From assembly GCF_020866845.1 (NCBI RefSeq), contig NZ_CP086594.1, positions 1,674,001-1,738,000 on the forward strand: a stretch of 64,000 nucleotides of DNA, given 5' to 3'. Below, one piece after another: positions 25,044-33,867 of the stretch (positions are counted from its first letter, which is position 1; every line of letters starts with the position of its first letter). Below the pieces are notes generated by a model, which was not told the DNA's origin, did no database searches, and saw only the letters and a list, made by a program, of their open reading frames with translations. Source of the DNA: Sphingomonas radiodurans (lineage in GTDB: Bacteria > Pseudomonadota > Alphaproteobacteria > Sphingomonadales > Sphingomonadaceae). The position numbers and the translations under genes were made by a program.

Positions 25044-25760
25044 TCACTTCTTCTCGTTGTTCGCGAATTGCGTCAACGCACGAGCGGCAGAAAGACCCGC
25101 CGGGCGATCGGGCGCGATCCGCGCCGCCGCCTCCCACGCCGCTGTGGCCCCAGCCTCATCGCCGCTGGCTGCGGCAATATTGCCTACTTCGAGTTGCACC
25201 TGTGCGTCATCGGGTGAGCGGCGCAGCGCCTGCGCGATGTCGGTTCGCGCGCGCGCCATCTCGCCCGTGCGCCGCGCAAGTGTCGCGGAGAGCAGCCAGG
25301 CAAGCGGATCATCTGCCGCATCGACGATCGCAAGGTCGAGATCGGAACGCGCAGATTTGGTGTCGCCCGTCGCTACCAGCGCGCGAGCGCGATCGAGCGC
25401 CGCCTCGCCACGCTCGAGCCCGTCGAGCGTCCCCGCCGCGAGTGCAGCGTCGAGTGCCGCGCGCGCTTTCGCCGGCTGCTCACCAGCAAGCCAGGCGTTG
25501 CCGGCCTGCGCCCAGAAGCGTGCCGCTTCACCGGTGCGGCCGAGTTCGGCCAAGCGGGCAGCTTCCTCAAAGGCCGGGGCGGCCTCGGCGAAGCGGCTCT
25601 GGCCGGCGAAGGCCAAGCCGAGGCAAGCGCGGCCGGATGCACTGCGATCGCTGCGCGCGCGCTGTTCGGCCGCGATGGGATCGCTCGCGGCAAGTGCGGC
25701 GCAACTGGTTGCAGGTGGCAGCGCGGCGCCCTGCAACATAGCCAACAGCAACAGGATCAT
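25044..25760 (-). CDS. TPR-repeat protein, probably periplasmic
   Basis: A 238-residue alanine-rich protein. A short hydrophobic start (MILLLLAMLQGAALPPATSC) looks like a signal peptide, possibly a lipoprotein signal, though no clean lipobox is present. Residues 45-225 contain about five degenerate TPR units (ACLGLAFAGQSRFAEAAPAF; ARFWAQAGNAWLAGEQPAKA; DDPLAWLLSATLARRTGEMA; VQLEVGNIAAASGDEAGATA). TPR proteins act as scaffolds; no partner can be named. Its start overlaps the stop of the hydrolase gene by 4 bases, so the two are translationally coupled. Confidence 0.75.
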   Translation of the reverse strand: MILLLLAMLQGAALPPATSCAALAASDPIAAEQRARSDRSASGRACLGLAFAGQSRFAEAAPAFEEAARLAELGRTGEAARFWAQAGNAWLAGEQPAKARAALDAALAAGTLDGLERGEAALDRARALVATGDTKSARSDLDLAIVDAADDPLAWLLSATLARRTGEMARARTDIAQALRRSPDDAQVQLEVGNIAAASGDEAGATAAWEAAARIAPDRPAGLSAARALTQFANNEKK

Positions 25761-26470
25761 GGCAACACACTTTCGACGACTCTCGTGAGCAACGCGATGT
25801 CGGTTTCGCGCGACAGGCGATGGTCACCGTCCTTCACCAGCGTGACCTGCACATCGTCTGAACGCAGAAGCTCGGCGAGCCGCACCGACTGCGCCCAAGG
25901 GACGTCGGGATCGCGCTGGCCGTGCATCAACCGCACCGAGCAATCGAGCGCGATTGGGCCGTGCATCAACCGGTTTGCTTCCCCGCCCTGCCAGAACCGG
26001 CGGGTATAGATGGTCGGTTGCGGGCCATAGGGATTGGGCCGTTGCAGCCGGCCATACTGAAGGATGTAGAGCTTCTCTTCCTGGCTGAAGCCCCAGTCGG
26101 TGAAGTCGGGCGCGGCAGCGATACCGACAATCGCGGCAACGCGATCGGGCCTCGCGAGTGCCGCAAGCAGCATGATCCACCCGCCCATCGAAGAGCCGAT
26201 CAGCACGACCGGCCCCTCTACCGCCGCGTCGATCATCGCGAGCGCATCGTCGCGCCAGTCGGCGAGCGATTGCTCCTCGAACGCCCCCTCGCTTGCGCCG
26301 CACCCGCCATAATCGAACCGCAGGAACGCGCGGCCCTGCGCCTTCGCCCAGCTTTCAAGCGAGAGTGCCTTGGTGCCGCTCATGTCCGAGGCGTAGCCTG
26401 GAAGGAAGACGATCGTCGGGCCGGTGCCTTCGGTGAGATGATAGGCGAGGCGGGGGCGTGGTGAGGTCAT
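25757..26470 (-). CDS. alpha/beta hydrolase
   Basis: A 237-residue serine hydrolase. After GPTIVFLPGYASDMSGTKAL (oxyanion region) and FLRFDYGGCGASEG comes the nucleophile elbow LIGSSMGGWIMLLAALARPD; the acid is probably in LMHGQRDPDVPWAQSVRLAE and the histidine in VKDGDHRLSRETDIA. This layout belongs to small esterases or thioesterases of the BEM46/YqiA type. No signal peptide is seen, so it is cytoplasmic. It overlaps the downstream TPR gene. The substrate is unknown. Confidence 0.85.
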   Translation of the reverse strand: MTSPRPRLAYHLTEGTGPTIVFLPGYASDMSGTKALSLESWAKAQGRAFLRFDYGGCGASEGAFEEQSLADWRDDALAMIDAAVEGPVVLIGSSMGGWIMLLAALARPDRVAAIVGIAAAPDFTDWGFSQEEKLYILQYGRLQRPNPYGPQPTIYTRRFWQGGEANRLMHGPIALDCSVRLMHGQRDPDVPWAQSVRLAELLRSDDVQVTLVKDGDHRLSRETDIALLTRVVESVLP

Positions 26471-26514
26471 GCGCGCGATGTAGGCGCCCGCCGATGCCTA
26501 AGGAAGGATCAGGC

Positions 26515-26769
26515 TCAGATCACATACTCGACCGTCTTCACCTGCGTTTCCACGTCGCGCTTCGCGGTGCGCTTGGCGACCATCTCGGCGTGGAGCGTCA
26601 CGATCGTGTGGCTGCCGGTGGTCTTGAAGGCGAACGGCAGCAGCCCGTGGATCATCGCACCGATCCCGCCCACCACCATACGCACGCCAAAGCGCGAGGC
26701 GACGCCGAAATGCTCGGCATAGCTCTCACCGACCGAAGCAGGATGATCGAGGAACAGGCGGCGGATCAT
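26515..26769 (-). CDS. small DUF6356-like membrane-associated protein
   Basis: An 84-residue protein; the ATG at 26769 has AAGGAG 9 bases upstream and was chosen over upstream codons in the same frame. The sequence MIRRLFLDHPASVGESYAEH then FGVRMVVGGIGAMIHGLLPF and HTIVTLHAEMVAKR matches short sphingomonad and caulobacter proteins (DUF6356) with one central hydrophobic helix and a HP..V.E.Y.EH start. Function unknown. It follows the Mur ligase gene by 13 bases on the same strand. Confidence 0.75.
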   Translation of the reverse strand: MIRRLFLDHPASVGESYAEHFGVASRFGVRMVVGGIGAMIHGLLPFAFKTTGSHTIVTLHAEMVAKRTAKRDVETQVKTVEYVI

Positions 26770-26782
26770 CGGCGTGGCTCCT

Positions 26783-28198
26783 TTACGCTTCGGCATCCTT
26801 ATCACGCGCGCCGAGCTGCGCCACCATCTCGGCCGCAAGCAACGGCAGCGTATCGTCTCGCGCGCCCATCAGCACGATCCGATCGCCCGCGCGCGCGATC
26901 ACGACGAGATGCGCGGCGGCGGCGGCGCGCTCGGGGATGTGGCGGGCGTTGCCGCCGGTGATCGCGATGTCGTTTGCGATATCGGCGCTCGTCACCTCGC
27001 GCGTGACCGTGCCGCCCTGATAGACCGCGTCGGGCAGAACGAGCAGATCGTCGCTCGCCAGCCGCTGCGCGAACGTGTCGACCAGTTCGCGCCGCATCGT
27101 CTTGAGCGGTCCATAGCCGTGCGGCTGAAACAGGATGAGCAGTCGGCCGGGAAAGGCGTGGAGCGTGTCGAGCGTGGCGGCGATTTTGTCGGGGTTATGC
27201 CCGAAATCATCGATCACCGCGACGCCCGCAGCTTCGCCGACGAGATCGAAGCGGCGCTTGAGCCCGGTGTAACGGCCGATCGCCGCCACTGCCGCCTCGA
27301 ACGGCACCCCCGCCGCCAGCGCCGCACCGATCGCGGCGAGCGCGTTCGAGACGTTGTGGCGGCCCGGCACTTTCAGCGCGACGCGGCTGTCGCGCAGCGT
27401 GAACGTCACTGCGAACGGCGCCTCGACGATGTCGGTCGCGACCAGGTCCGCCGTGCCCCCGAGCGAGAAGGTCGTCACGCGGTCGCGCGGCAATTGGAGC
27501 GCGAGCGCCGCCGCATCGGGATTGTCGGCGTTGACGATCGCCATCCCGGCTTTGCCGATGAAATCGGCGAACAAGGCGTTGAGCTCGTCGAGCGTCTTGT
27601 GATCGAGGCTGACGTTGTTGAGCACCGCCACGCGCGGCGCATAGAGCGCGATCGATCCGTCGCTTTCATCGACCTCGCTGACATAGGGGTTGCCCTGCCC
27701 CACCAGTGCGCTGGCGAACGGACGGTCGGGGGCGGCGAAGTCCTTCATCACTGCGCCATTCATCACCGTCGGATCCATGCCGACATCATGCAGAATGCGC
27801 GCGATCATGCCGGTGACGGTCGACTTGCCGCTGGTGCCGGCGACGCCGATCGGCAGGCGGCTGGCGTTGAATAGCGCCGCGTTTAGTTCGGCTCGGCTCA
27901 TCCGCGGGCAGCCGAGCCGGTCGGCGGCCACAATATCGGCGACGCTCGCCTCGACCGCGGCGGAGGCGACCACCGTCTGATCGGCCGACACGATTCCGCT
28001 GCCGTCCTGCGGGAACAACGCGACGCCCTTGGCTTCGAGGTCGGCGAACTTTGCGGGCACGCGGCCTTGGTCAAGCCCGCGGTCGGAGCCGGCAACGATC
28101 GCGCCGCGCGCGGCGAGGATCATTGCCAGCGGCATCATTCCCGATCCGCCGACGCCCACGAAGAAGAAGCGCTGCCCTGCGATGTTGCCGTCTTGCAT
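26783..28198 (-). CDS. Mur ligase family protein (Mpl/MurC-like)
   Basis: A 471-residue three-domain ATP-dependent ligase. The N-terminal UDP-binding Rossmann domain has [20 protein letters not shown]; the central ATPase domain has the P loop [15 protein letters not shown] and the [10 protein letters not shown] and [13 protein letters not shown] motifs; the C-terminal domain has [14 protein letters not shown] where MurC and Mpl have DD(Y/F)AHHP. Mpl joins the recycled tripeptide to UDP-MurNAc, MurC adds L-alanine. The divergently transcribed neighbour is an LD-carboxypeptidase, which makes the tripeptide used by Mpl, so a recycling role is favoured; MurC proper normally lies in the division cluster. 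The His-His to His-Asn change sets it apart from both. Confidence 0.75.
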   Translation of the reverse strand: MQDGNIAGQRFFFVGVGGSGMMPLAMILAARGAIVAGSDRGLDQGRVPAKFADLEAKGVALFPQDGSGIVSADQTVVASAAVEASVADIVAADRLGCPRMSRAELNAALFNASRLPIGVAGTSGKSTVTGMIARILHDVGMDPTVMNGAVMKDFAAPDRPFASALVGQGNPYVSEVDESDGSIALYAPRVAVLNNVSLDHKTLDELNALFADFIGKAGMAIVNADNPDAAALALQLPRDRVTTFSLGGTADLVATDIVEAPFAVTFTLRDSRVALKVPGRHNVSNALAAIGAALAAGVPFEAAVAAIGRYTGLKRRFDLVGEAAGVAVIDDFGHNPDKIAATLDTLHAFPGRLLILFQPHGYGPLKTMRRELVDTFAQRLASDDLLVLPDAVYQGGTVTREVTSADIANDIAITGGNARHIPERAAAAAHLVVIARAGDRIVLMGARDDTLPLLAAEMVAQLGARDKDAEA

Positions 28199-28252
28199 CG
28201 CCGCGCGCTATCGCCGCGGGCGGGTTCGGGCAAGGCGAAGGCGGCGGGTGGC

Positions 28253-29074
28253 ATGAAGATCGGGATCGTTTCGCCCGCCAATACGGCGAACCCCGACGTG
28301 GTCGCGCCGCTGACGGCGTTCGCCGCGCTTGCCTATCCCGAGGTGGAGATCGTCTTTCATCCGCAGTGCTTCGAGAGCGACGGCCACTTCGCCGGGCCCG
28401 ACGCGCGCCGCGCCGCGGCTTTCCTCGAGTTCGCCAACGATCCGGGGTTCGGGGCGATCTGGTTCGCGCGCGGCGGCTATGGCTCGAACCGCATCCTCGA
28501 CATCGCGATGCCGCAGCTCAACGCCTCGGCCAAGAACAAGAAATATGTCGGTTATTCGGACATGGGGTTCCTGCTGGGTGCGCTCTACGCGCGGCGGATC
28601 GGACGGGTGGCGCACGGGCCGATGCCGATCGACCTCATGCGGCGTTCGGGTGGGGGCGATGCGACGGTAGCGCGCTCGCTCGGCTGGATCGCGCGGGATG
28701 AGCGGCAGGGGTTGGAACCAGGCCTCGGAAAGCGGCCGGCTGCGGCGTTCAACCTCGCCATCTTGGGATCGTTGATCGGCACGCCGTGGCTGCCGGACCT
28801 GACCGATCACGAACTGTTGATCGAGGAGGTTTCCGAGCCGCTCTACAACGTCGATCGCCTGCTGTTCACGATGGCGAACGCTACGCAGCTTCGGGGGATA
28901 GCCGGCGTGCGATTGGGGGCGGTGAGCGACATCAAGGAGAACACCCCGCGCTGGGGCGAGACGCTCGACACGATGATCCGCCGTTGGTGCAAGGACATGG
29001 GCGTGCCGTTTCTCGGGCCGGCGGAAATCGGGCATACGCAAACGAACCGGGTGGTGCCGTTCGGGGTCGCGTAA
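28253..29074 (+). CDS. LD-carboxypeptidase (peptidase S66, LdcA-like)
   Basis: A 273-residue serine peptidase that removes the terminal D-alanine from muramoyl tetrapeptides in the cytoplasm during peptidoglycan recycling. The ATG at 28253 gives MKIGIVSPANTANPDVVAPL. The nucleophile is the serine of FARGGYGSNRILD, the family glutamate lies in LLIEEVSEPLYNVDRLL and the histidine in EIGHTQTNRVVPFG, completing the Ser-Glu-His triad of S66. No signal peptide is present, as expected. The start codons of this gene and of the Mur ligase are 54 bases apart and divergent, implying a shared promoter region. Confidence 0.9.
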   Translation: MKIGIVSPANTANPDVVAPLTAFAALAYPEVEIVFHPQCFESDGHFAGPDARRAAAFLEFANDPGFGAIWFARGGYGSNRILDIAMPQLNASAKNKKYVGYSDMGFLLGALYARRIGRVAHGPMPIDLMRRSGGGDATVARSLGWIARDERQGLEPGLGKRPAAAFNLAILGSLIGTPWLPDLTDHELLIEEVSEPLYNVDRLLFTMANATQLRGIAGVRLGAVSDIKENTPRWGETLDTMIRRWCKDMGVPFLGPAEIGHTQTNRVVPFGVA

Positions 29075-29088
29075 CACCGCGCCAACAC

Positions 29089-29787
29089 TCACTCGACCAG
29101 CCAATCGGGGACCAATGCATCGCCGAGTGCTTCGACGCGGCGGTGTTCGACGATCAGGCCGAGTTCCGGATACGTCGCTCGGGTTCGATCGCCCGGCTCG
29201 GCGAGCGGCGCCACAACCAGCCGCCGGCTAACCTTCGAGCGGTGATGCATCCGGGCGGTATTCTCCTGACCGACGTAGCACCCCTTGGTGAAGCTCACCC
29301 CGTTCAGCTCGCGCGCATTGCATTCGAGCCATAGCGTCTCGCCGTTGCCGAGTTCACCCAGCCCCTCGGTGACGCCGAGCGACAGGCGGTGCGCAAGCCA
29401 TCCTTCTGCTGCTGAACCGGGTGACGCGATCCAGCGGCGGCCGAGCGCCGGCAGCCGCGGATCGGGGACACCTGCGTCGCCGTCGCGCGACCAATGCACC
29501 GCCAGCGACTCGTCGCGAGCGATCGTGATCGGGCGGCGCAGGCGGTAGATCGTCACGCGCTTTGCCAGTGCATCGGCTTGCGCGGCTTCGGCATCGAGCA
29601 GGAGATCGTCGCCGTCTGCCCAGACAATGAAGTCGAACAGCGCCTTGCCCTGCGGCGTCAACAGCGCGGTCCAGACCGGAAGCGGGCCAGTGACGTCGTT
29701 GGTCACGAGGCCCTGGAGGAACCCGCGCACATCCTCGCCGGACAGGCGGATGATGGCGCGGTCAGTGAGCATGGTGGCGTCAGTCAT
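29089..29787 (-). CDS. ygfZ: YgfZ-like folate-binding protein for Fe-S enzyme maintenance
   Basis: A 232-residue GcvT-like protein. The start MTDATMLTDRAIIRLSGEDV leads into GFLQGLVTNDV, and the diagnostic YgfZ motif KGCYVGQENTARMHHR lies at about 170-185 with its conserved cysteine. The C-terminal part is shorter than in E. coli YgfZ, as in alphaproteobacterial forms. The family uses tetrahydrofolate in the repair or assembly of certain Fe-S enzymes. Divergent from pyrC with 47 bases between start codons. Confidence 0.88.
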   Translation of the reverse strand: MTDATMLTDRAIIRLSGEDVRGFLQGLVTNDVTGPLPVWTALLTPQGKALFDFIVWADGDDLLLDAEAAQADALAKRVTIYRLRRPITIARDESLAVHWSRDGDAGVPDPRLPALGRRWIASPGSAAEGWLAHRLSLGVTEGLGELGNGETLWLECNARELNGVSFTKGCYVGQENTARMHHRSKVSRRLVVAPLAEPGDRTRATYPELGLIVEHRRVEALGDALVPDWLVE

Positions 29788-29834
29788 GCCGACAAGCTAG
29801 GGGATCGCGGCCCCATTCCAAGCTCGGGATCCGC

Positions 29835-30872
29835 ATGACCGACCGCATCACGATCCGCCGCCCCGACGATTGGCACGTTCACCTTCGTGACGGGGCAATG
29901 CTGGAGGCGGTGGCGCGGCATACCGCGCGGCAGTTTGCGCGCGCGATCATCATGCCCAATCTGACTCCGCCGGTGACCGACGCTGCTGCCGCCGTTGCCT
30001 ATCGCGACCGCATTCTCGCCGCGCTGCCGGCGGACACCGGCTTCACGCCGCTGATGACCTGCTATCTCACCGACGCTGCCGATCCGCAGGCGATCGCAGA
30101 CGGGCATGCGGCGGGCGTGTTCACCGCATGCAAGCTGTACCCGGCGCACGCCACGACCAATTCCGCGCATGGCGTGACCGACATCTTCGCGCTCGCCCCG
30201 GTGCTCGAGCGGATGCAGGCGATCGGCATGCCGCTGCTGATCCACGGCGAAGTGACCGATCGCACGATCGACATCTTCGATCGCGAGGCGGTGTTCATCG
30301 ATCGCATCCTGGTGAAGCTGGTGCGCGAGTTCCCCGCACTGCGCATCGTGCTCGAACATATCACGACCGCCGAGGCGGCGGACTTCGTGACCGCGGCGCC
30401 GGCCACTGTCGCAGCGACGATCACGCCGCAGCATCTGATCATCAACCGCAACGCGATCTTCGACGGCGGCCTGCGCCCTCACGCTTATTGCCTGCCGGTC
30501 GCCAAGCGCGAGCGGCACCGGCTGGCGGTGCGCGCCGCGGCGGTTTCGGGATCGGCCAAGTTCTTCCTGGGCACCGACAGTGCGCCGCATGTCGTGGGCG
30601 CAAAGGAATCGGGGTGCGGTTGCGCGGGTATCTTCAATGCGCCGTTCGCGCTCGAAAGCTATCTCACGGTGTTCGAAGAGGAAGATGCGCTCGACCGATT
30701 CGAGGGCTTCGCGAGCGAGAATGGCGCACATTTCTATGGCCTGCCGCTCAACGACGGCAAGGTAACGCTCGAACGCCGGCCGGTGATCGTGCCGGAGCGA
30801 ATTGGGGACGGCGACACGGCGGTGGTGCCGTTCCATGCCGGTGAAACGCTGGGCTGGCGGCTGGTCGATTGA
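29835..30872 (+). CDS. pyrC: dihydroorotase (class II)
   Basis: A 345-residue zinc amidohydrolase of the pyrimidine pathway that cyclises carbamoyl-aspartate to dihydroorotate. The metal motif DDWHVHLRDG (H14, H16) is at the N-terminus; the carbamylated lysine is in FTACKLYPAHATTN; metal histidines follow in LLIHGEVTD and RIVLEHITTAEAADF; the aspartate is in FFLGTDSAPH. Length and motif spacing match E. coli-type PyrC. A perfect inverted repeat follows 17 bases after the stop. Confidence 0.96.
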   Translation: MTDRITIRRPDDWHVHLRDGAMLEAVARHTARQFARAIIMPNLTPPVTDAAAAVAYRDRILAALPADTGFTPLMTCYLTDAADPQAIADGHAAGVFTACKLYPAHATTNSAHGVTDIFALAPVLERMQAIGMPLLIHGEVTDRTIDIFDREAVFIDRILVKLVREFPALRIVLEHITTAEAADFVTAAPATVAATITPQHLIINRNAIFDGGLRPHAYCLPVAKRERHRLAVRAAAVSGSAKFFLGTDSAPHVVGAKESGCGCAGIFNAPFALESYLTVFEEEDALDRFEGFASENGAHFYGLPLNDGKVTLERRPVIVPERIGDGDTAVVPFHAGETLGWRLVD

Positions 30873-30889
30873 GCTTCTTCCGCAGCTGA

Positions 30890-30910
30890 CGATTGCAGGT
30901 TTTGCAATCG
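30890..30910 (+). terminator. perfect 8-base inverted repeat after pyrC
   Basis: CGATTGCA, loop GGTTT, TGCAATCG. The stem is perfect but AT/GC mixed and is not followed by a T run, so it could be a weak terminator or an operator. It lies 17 bases past the pyrC stop in the 325-base gap before the TonB receptor gene. Confidence 0.35.
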
Positions 30911-31138
30911 AATGTTGAGGAAGTTGAGGCTGTAGCGCGTTTTTCTCCAACATCATCGCACTGGCTTCGTCATGCCGGGCTCGTCCCGGCATCCACCGGA
31001 CCGCGCGCGTCGTCGGCTGAACGATTGCATTCGGCTCCCTCCGCTAAGGCTATCGGGGTACCTGTTGCCAACGGTGTAGGACAGCGCGGCTCGATCCGCG
31101 CCCCCAACCCGGGCTGTCGCTTGAGCAAGCATGCAAAC

Positions 31139-31157
31139 GATAATGACTTGCAATAAC
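31139..31157 (+). promoter_or_regulatory. candidate Fur box upstream of the TonB receptor
   Basis: GATAATGACTTGCAATAAC agrees with the 19-base Fur consensus GATAATGATAATCATTATC at about 13 positions, with a perfect left half. It lies 41 bases before the receptor's start codon, the right place for iron repression of a siderophore uptake gene. The rest of the 30873-31197 gap shows no gene. The assignment is a consensus match by eye. Confidence 0.4.
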
Positions 31158-31197
31158 CCGCGCGGTGAATAATGGGGCTCCCATAAGGGAGAAACCG

Positions 31198-33306
31198 ATG
31201 TCCTTGTTGATTGCGCTGCTGGCCTCGGCCGCCGCCCCATTGCCAGCGCCGGCCGATGCCGACCCGCGCACCGACGATATCGTCGTCACCGGGCAACGCA
31301 CCGAAGGTGGCGACGAATATGGCGTCGCGACGCAGCGCACGGCGACCAGGCTGTCGCTGAGCCAGCGCGAGACGCCGCAATCGGTGAGCGTCGTCACGCG
31401 CGCACAGATCGACGATTTCCGGCTCAACGACGTCAATTCGCTGCTGACCACTGTGCCCGGCATCAGCGTGTTTCAGTCGGACACCGACCGCGTGTATTTC
31501 TCGGCGCGCGGGTTCGACATCCAGACCTTCCAGCTCGACGGCATCGGCCTGCCGTTCGCGTTCGGCATCCAGACTGGATCGATCGACACCGCAATCTTCG
31601 ATCGCGTCGAAGTGGTGCGCGGCGCGCCGGGGCTGCTTTCATCGACCGGCAACCCGGCGGCGGTGGTCAACTTCGTGCGCAAGCGGCCGTATCGCGAGCT
31701 GAAGGCATCGGCGAGCGCGCAATACGGCTCGTTCGACAACCTGCGGCTGGACGCGGACGTGAGCGTGCCACTGACCAAGGACGGATCGGTCCGCGCGCGC
31801 GCCGTCGGGGTCTATAACGATACCGGGAGCTATCTCGATCGCTACGGCCTGAAGCGTTGGACCGGCTATGGCATCGTCGAGGCCGATCTGGGGCCGAACA
31901 CCGTCATCGCGGCGGGCTATGGCCATCAGGATCACAAGAGCCAGGGCGCAATGTGGGGCGCGATCCCGATCTATTATACCGACGGGACGCGGCTCGATCT
32001 CGACAGCAGCGCCAATTATGCGCCGGAATGGTCGAGCTGGGGCGTGATCGAGCGCCAGATCTTCGGCGACTTGACGCATGACTTCGGCAACGGCTGGACC
32101 GGCAAGCTTTCGGTGTTGCGGCGCGCGATCAGCGAGGACGACACGCTGTTCTACGTCTACGGCAATCCCGATCGCACGACGGGGCTCGGGATCCTCAGCT
32201 ATCCCGGCGCCTTCAAGGGGCAGACGCGCAACCTGACGATCGACGGTTATCTCAGCGGCAAGGTGGCGGTCGGCGGGCGCGAGCATGACGTGATGGTCGG
32301 GCTGCAGCGCGGCGCGGAACGCTATCGGCAATTTTCGAGCTACGATAACAGCCAGATCGGTATCGCGCTGCCGCTCGACACCTTCTTCGACGGCAACTTC
32401 CCCAAGCCCAATTTTCCGACTCCGTACGATCTGAGCCTGAACACGCACACCGTGCGCGAGAGCGCTTATGGCCTCGTCCGGCTGAACCTCGCCGATCCGG
32501 TGAAGCTGATGCTCGGCGGCAATTACACGCGCGCGACCAGCGAGGGCGTGTCATACGGCACCGCGCAAAATTATCGCCGCGCGCGCTTCTCGCCGTTCGT
32601 CGGCGCGACGTTCGACCTGACGCCGACGATCAGCGCCTATGCGAGCTTCGCGACGATCTTCCGCCCGCAGATCGAACTCAACGCTGCGAACGAAATCCTG
32701 CCGGCGGTGGAAGGCGACAATCTCGAGGCCGGGCTGAAGGGAGCGTGGAACGACGGGCGGCTCTATGCGAGCGCGGCTGTCTTCCGGGCGCAGCAGAAGA
32801 ATACCGCGTTCGGCCGGTTCGACGCCACGCTCGGGCGCACCGTCTTCACGCCGGTCGATGCCACGTCGCAGGGAGTCGAGCTGGAATTCGGCGGCGAGCT
32901 GGCGCCGGGGCTGCAAGCGACCGGCGGCTTCACCGCGATGCGCATCCGTGACGAGGACGACCAGCCCGAGCGCACCTTCGTGCCGCGCAACATCGGCCGG
33001 CTGAACCTCACCTATTCGCCGCCGTCGTTCACCGCGCTGAAGGTCGGCACGTCGATCCAGTATCAGAGCAGCTTCTATTTCGAGCCGGGCAGCGTTTCGA
33101 CGACCACGGGTGAGCCGATCCGGCTGACGCAGGGCGGCTATGCGCTGGTCGATCTGCTCGCGCGCTACGATCTGACCGAGCGGCTGACGCTGAGCGCCAA
33201 TTTGCGCAACGTGACGAACGCCAAGTACATCAATTCGCTGACGTTCGATCAGGGCTTCTACGGTGCGCCGCGATCGATCCTCGGCACGATCACCGTGCGG
33301 TACTGA
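31198..33306 (+). CDS. TonB-dependent siderophore receptor
   Basis: A 702-residue outer-membrane receptor. The ATG at 31198 follows AAGGGAGAAACCG. A signal peptide (MSLLIALLASAAAPLPAPAD) precedes the TonB box-like DDIVVTGQR; the plug domain has SQRETPQSVSVVTRAQIDDF and VEVVRGAPGLLSSTGNPAAV with NFVRKRP, typical of FhuA/FpvA-type siderophore receptors. A 22-strand barrel follows, ending LGTITVRY with the terminal aromatic residue. It lacks the N-terminal signalling (STN) domain. Two inner-membrane genes follow closely; together they form a plausible ferric-siderophore uptake and reduction unit. The ligand is not deducible. Confidence 0.93.
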   Translation: MSLLIALLASAAAPLPAPADADPRTDDIVVTGQRTEGGDEYGVATQRTATRLSLSQRETPQSVSVVTRAQIDDFRLNDVNSLLTTVPGISVFQSDTDRVYFSARGFDIQTFQLDGIGLPFAFGIQTGSIDTAIFDRVEVVRGAPGLLSSTGNPAAVVNFVRKRPYRELKASASAQYGSFDNLRLDADVSVPLTKDGSVRARAVGVYNDTGSYLDRYGLKRWTGYGIVEADLGPNTVIAAGYGHQDHKSQGAMWGAIPIYYTDGTRLDLDSSANYAPEWSSWGVIERQIFGDLTHDFGNGWTGKLSVLRRAISEDDTLFYVYGNPDRTTGLGILSYPGAFKGQTRNLTIDGYLSGKVAVGGREHDVMVGLQRGAERYRQFSSYDNSQIGIALPLDTFFDGNFPKPNFPTPYDLSLNTHTVRESAYGLVRLNLADPVKLMLGGNYTRATSEGVSYGTAQNYRRARFSPFVGATFDLTPTISAYASFATIFRPQIELNAANEILPAVEGDNLEAGLKGAWNDGRLYASAAVFRAQQKNTAFGRFDATLGRTVFTPVDATSQGVELEFGGELAPGLQATGGFTAMRIRDEDDQPERTFVPRNIGRLNLTYSPPSFTALKVGTSIQYQSSFYFEPGSVSTTTGEPIRLTQGGYALVDLLARYDLTERLTLSANLRNVTNAKYINSLTFDQGFYGAPRSILGTITVRY

Positions 33307-33327
33307 CGCACGATGGGAGGTGCCGAC

Positions 33328-33867
33328 ATGCTTGCTGGCCTGCTGATGATGGTGGCGGCGATGGTGCTCGTCCGCGTCGGCTGGGGCGGGCAGCGCGTGT
33401 ACGGTGCGATCGGATGGGGACTGGCCGTGGCGGCGCTGGTTCTGCTGGCGGCACGTGACGGGGCGTGGGGGATTGCAATCGGTGTCGTTGCGGGAACCGC
33501 GACCGCACTGGCGATCGTGCTGCACGCCGGCATGCTCTCCCCGGCCCGCGCGCTCCGCCCGGCGCGCGAGGCGCCGGCAATCTCGCTGCCGCGGCGTCGG
33601 GGCGACCTGCTGCGGCGGCTCGGCGTGTTCGCGCTGGTCGTCCCCGCGGCGTTCGCGGCGGCGCAATGGCTGGCCTTCGGCGCGCATGCGGCGGCGCGGG
33701 GTGCCGGTGCGCCCGAGGCCGACGCGACCGCGATCATGCTGTTCCTGCAGCCGATCGCATGGATGGCGATCATGGCTTGGCAGATGACACGCGACGGCCC
33801 GTCGCGCATGATCCTTCCGCCCGCAGCCGCCGCGCTGCTCGGCACGATATTATGGGGTGTGGCATGA
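33328..33867 (+). CDS. small polytopic membrane protein of the TonB/PepSY unit
   Basis: A 179-residue inner-membrane protein; the ATG at 33328 has GGGAGG 7 bases upstream. Five hydrophobic stretches are visible: MLAGLLMMVAAMVLVRVGW, GWGLAVAALVLLAARDG, IAIGVVAGTATALAIVLHAG, FALVVPAAFAAAQWLAF and PAAAALLGTILWGV. Proteins like this (DUF3649-type) sit between TonB siderophore receptors and PepSY proteins in several proteobacteria. Its role is unknown; the gene overlaps the PepSY gene start by 4 bases (ATGA), implying coupled translation. Confidence 0.75.
   Translation: MLAGLLMMVAAMVLVRVGWGGQRVYGAIGWGLAVAALVLLAARDGAWGIAIGVVAGTATALAIVLHAGMLSPARALRPAREAPAISLPRRRGDLLRRLGVFALVVPAAFAAAQWLAFGAHAAARGAGAPEADATAIMLFLQPIAWMAIMAWQMTRDGPSRMILPPAAAALLGTILWGVA

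Noticed and set aside
26774..27874. 366-codon plus-strand frame opposite the Mur ligase
   Set aside because: Arg/Asp/His-rich composition typical of antisense frames in high-GC DNA; the minus strand carries clear Mur motifs.
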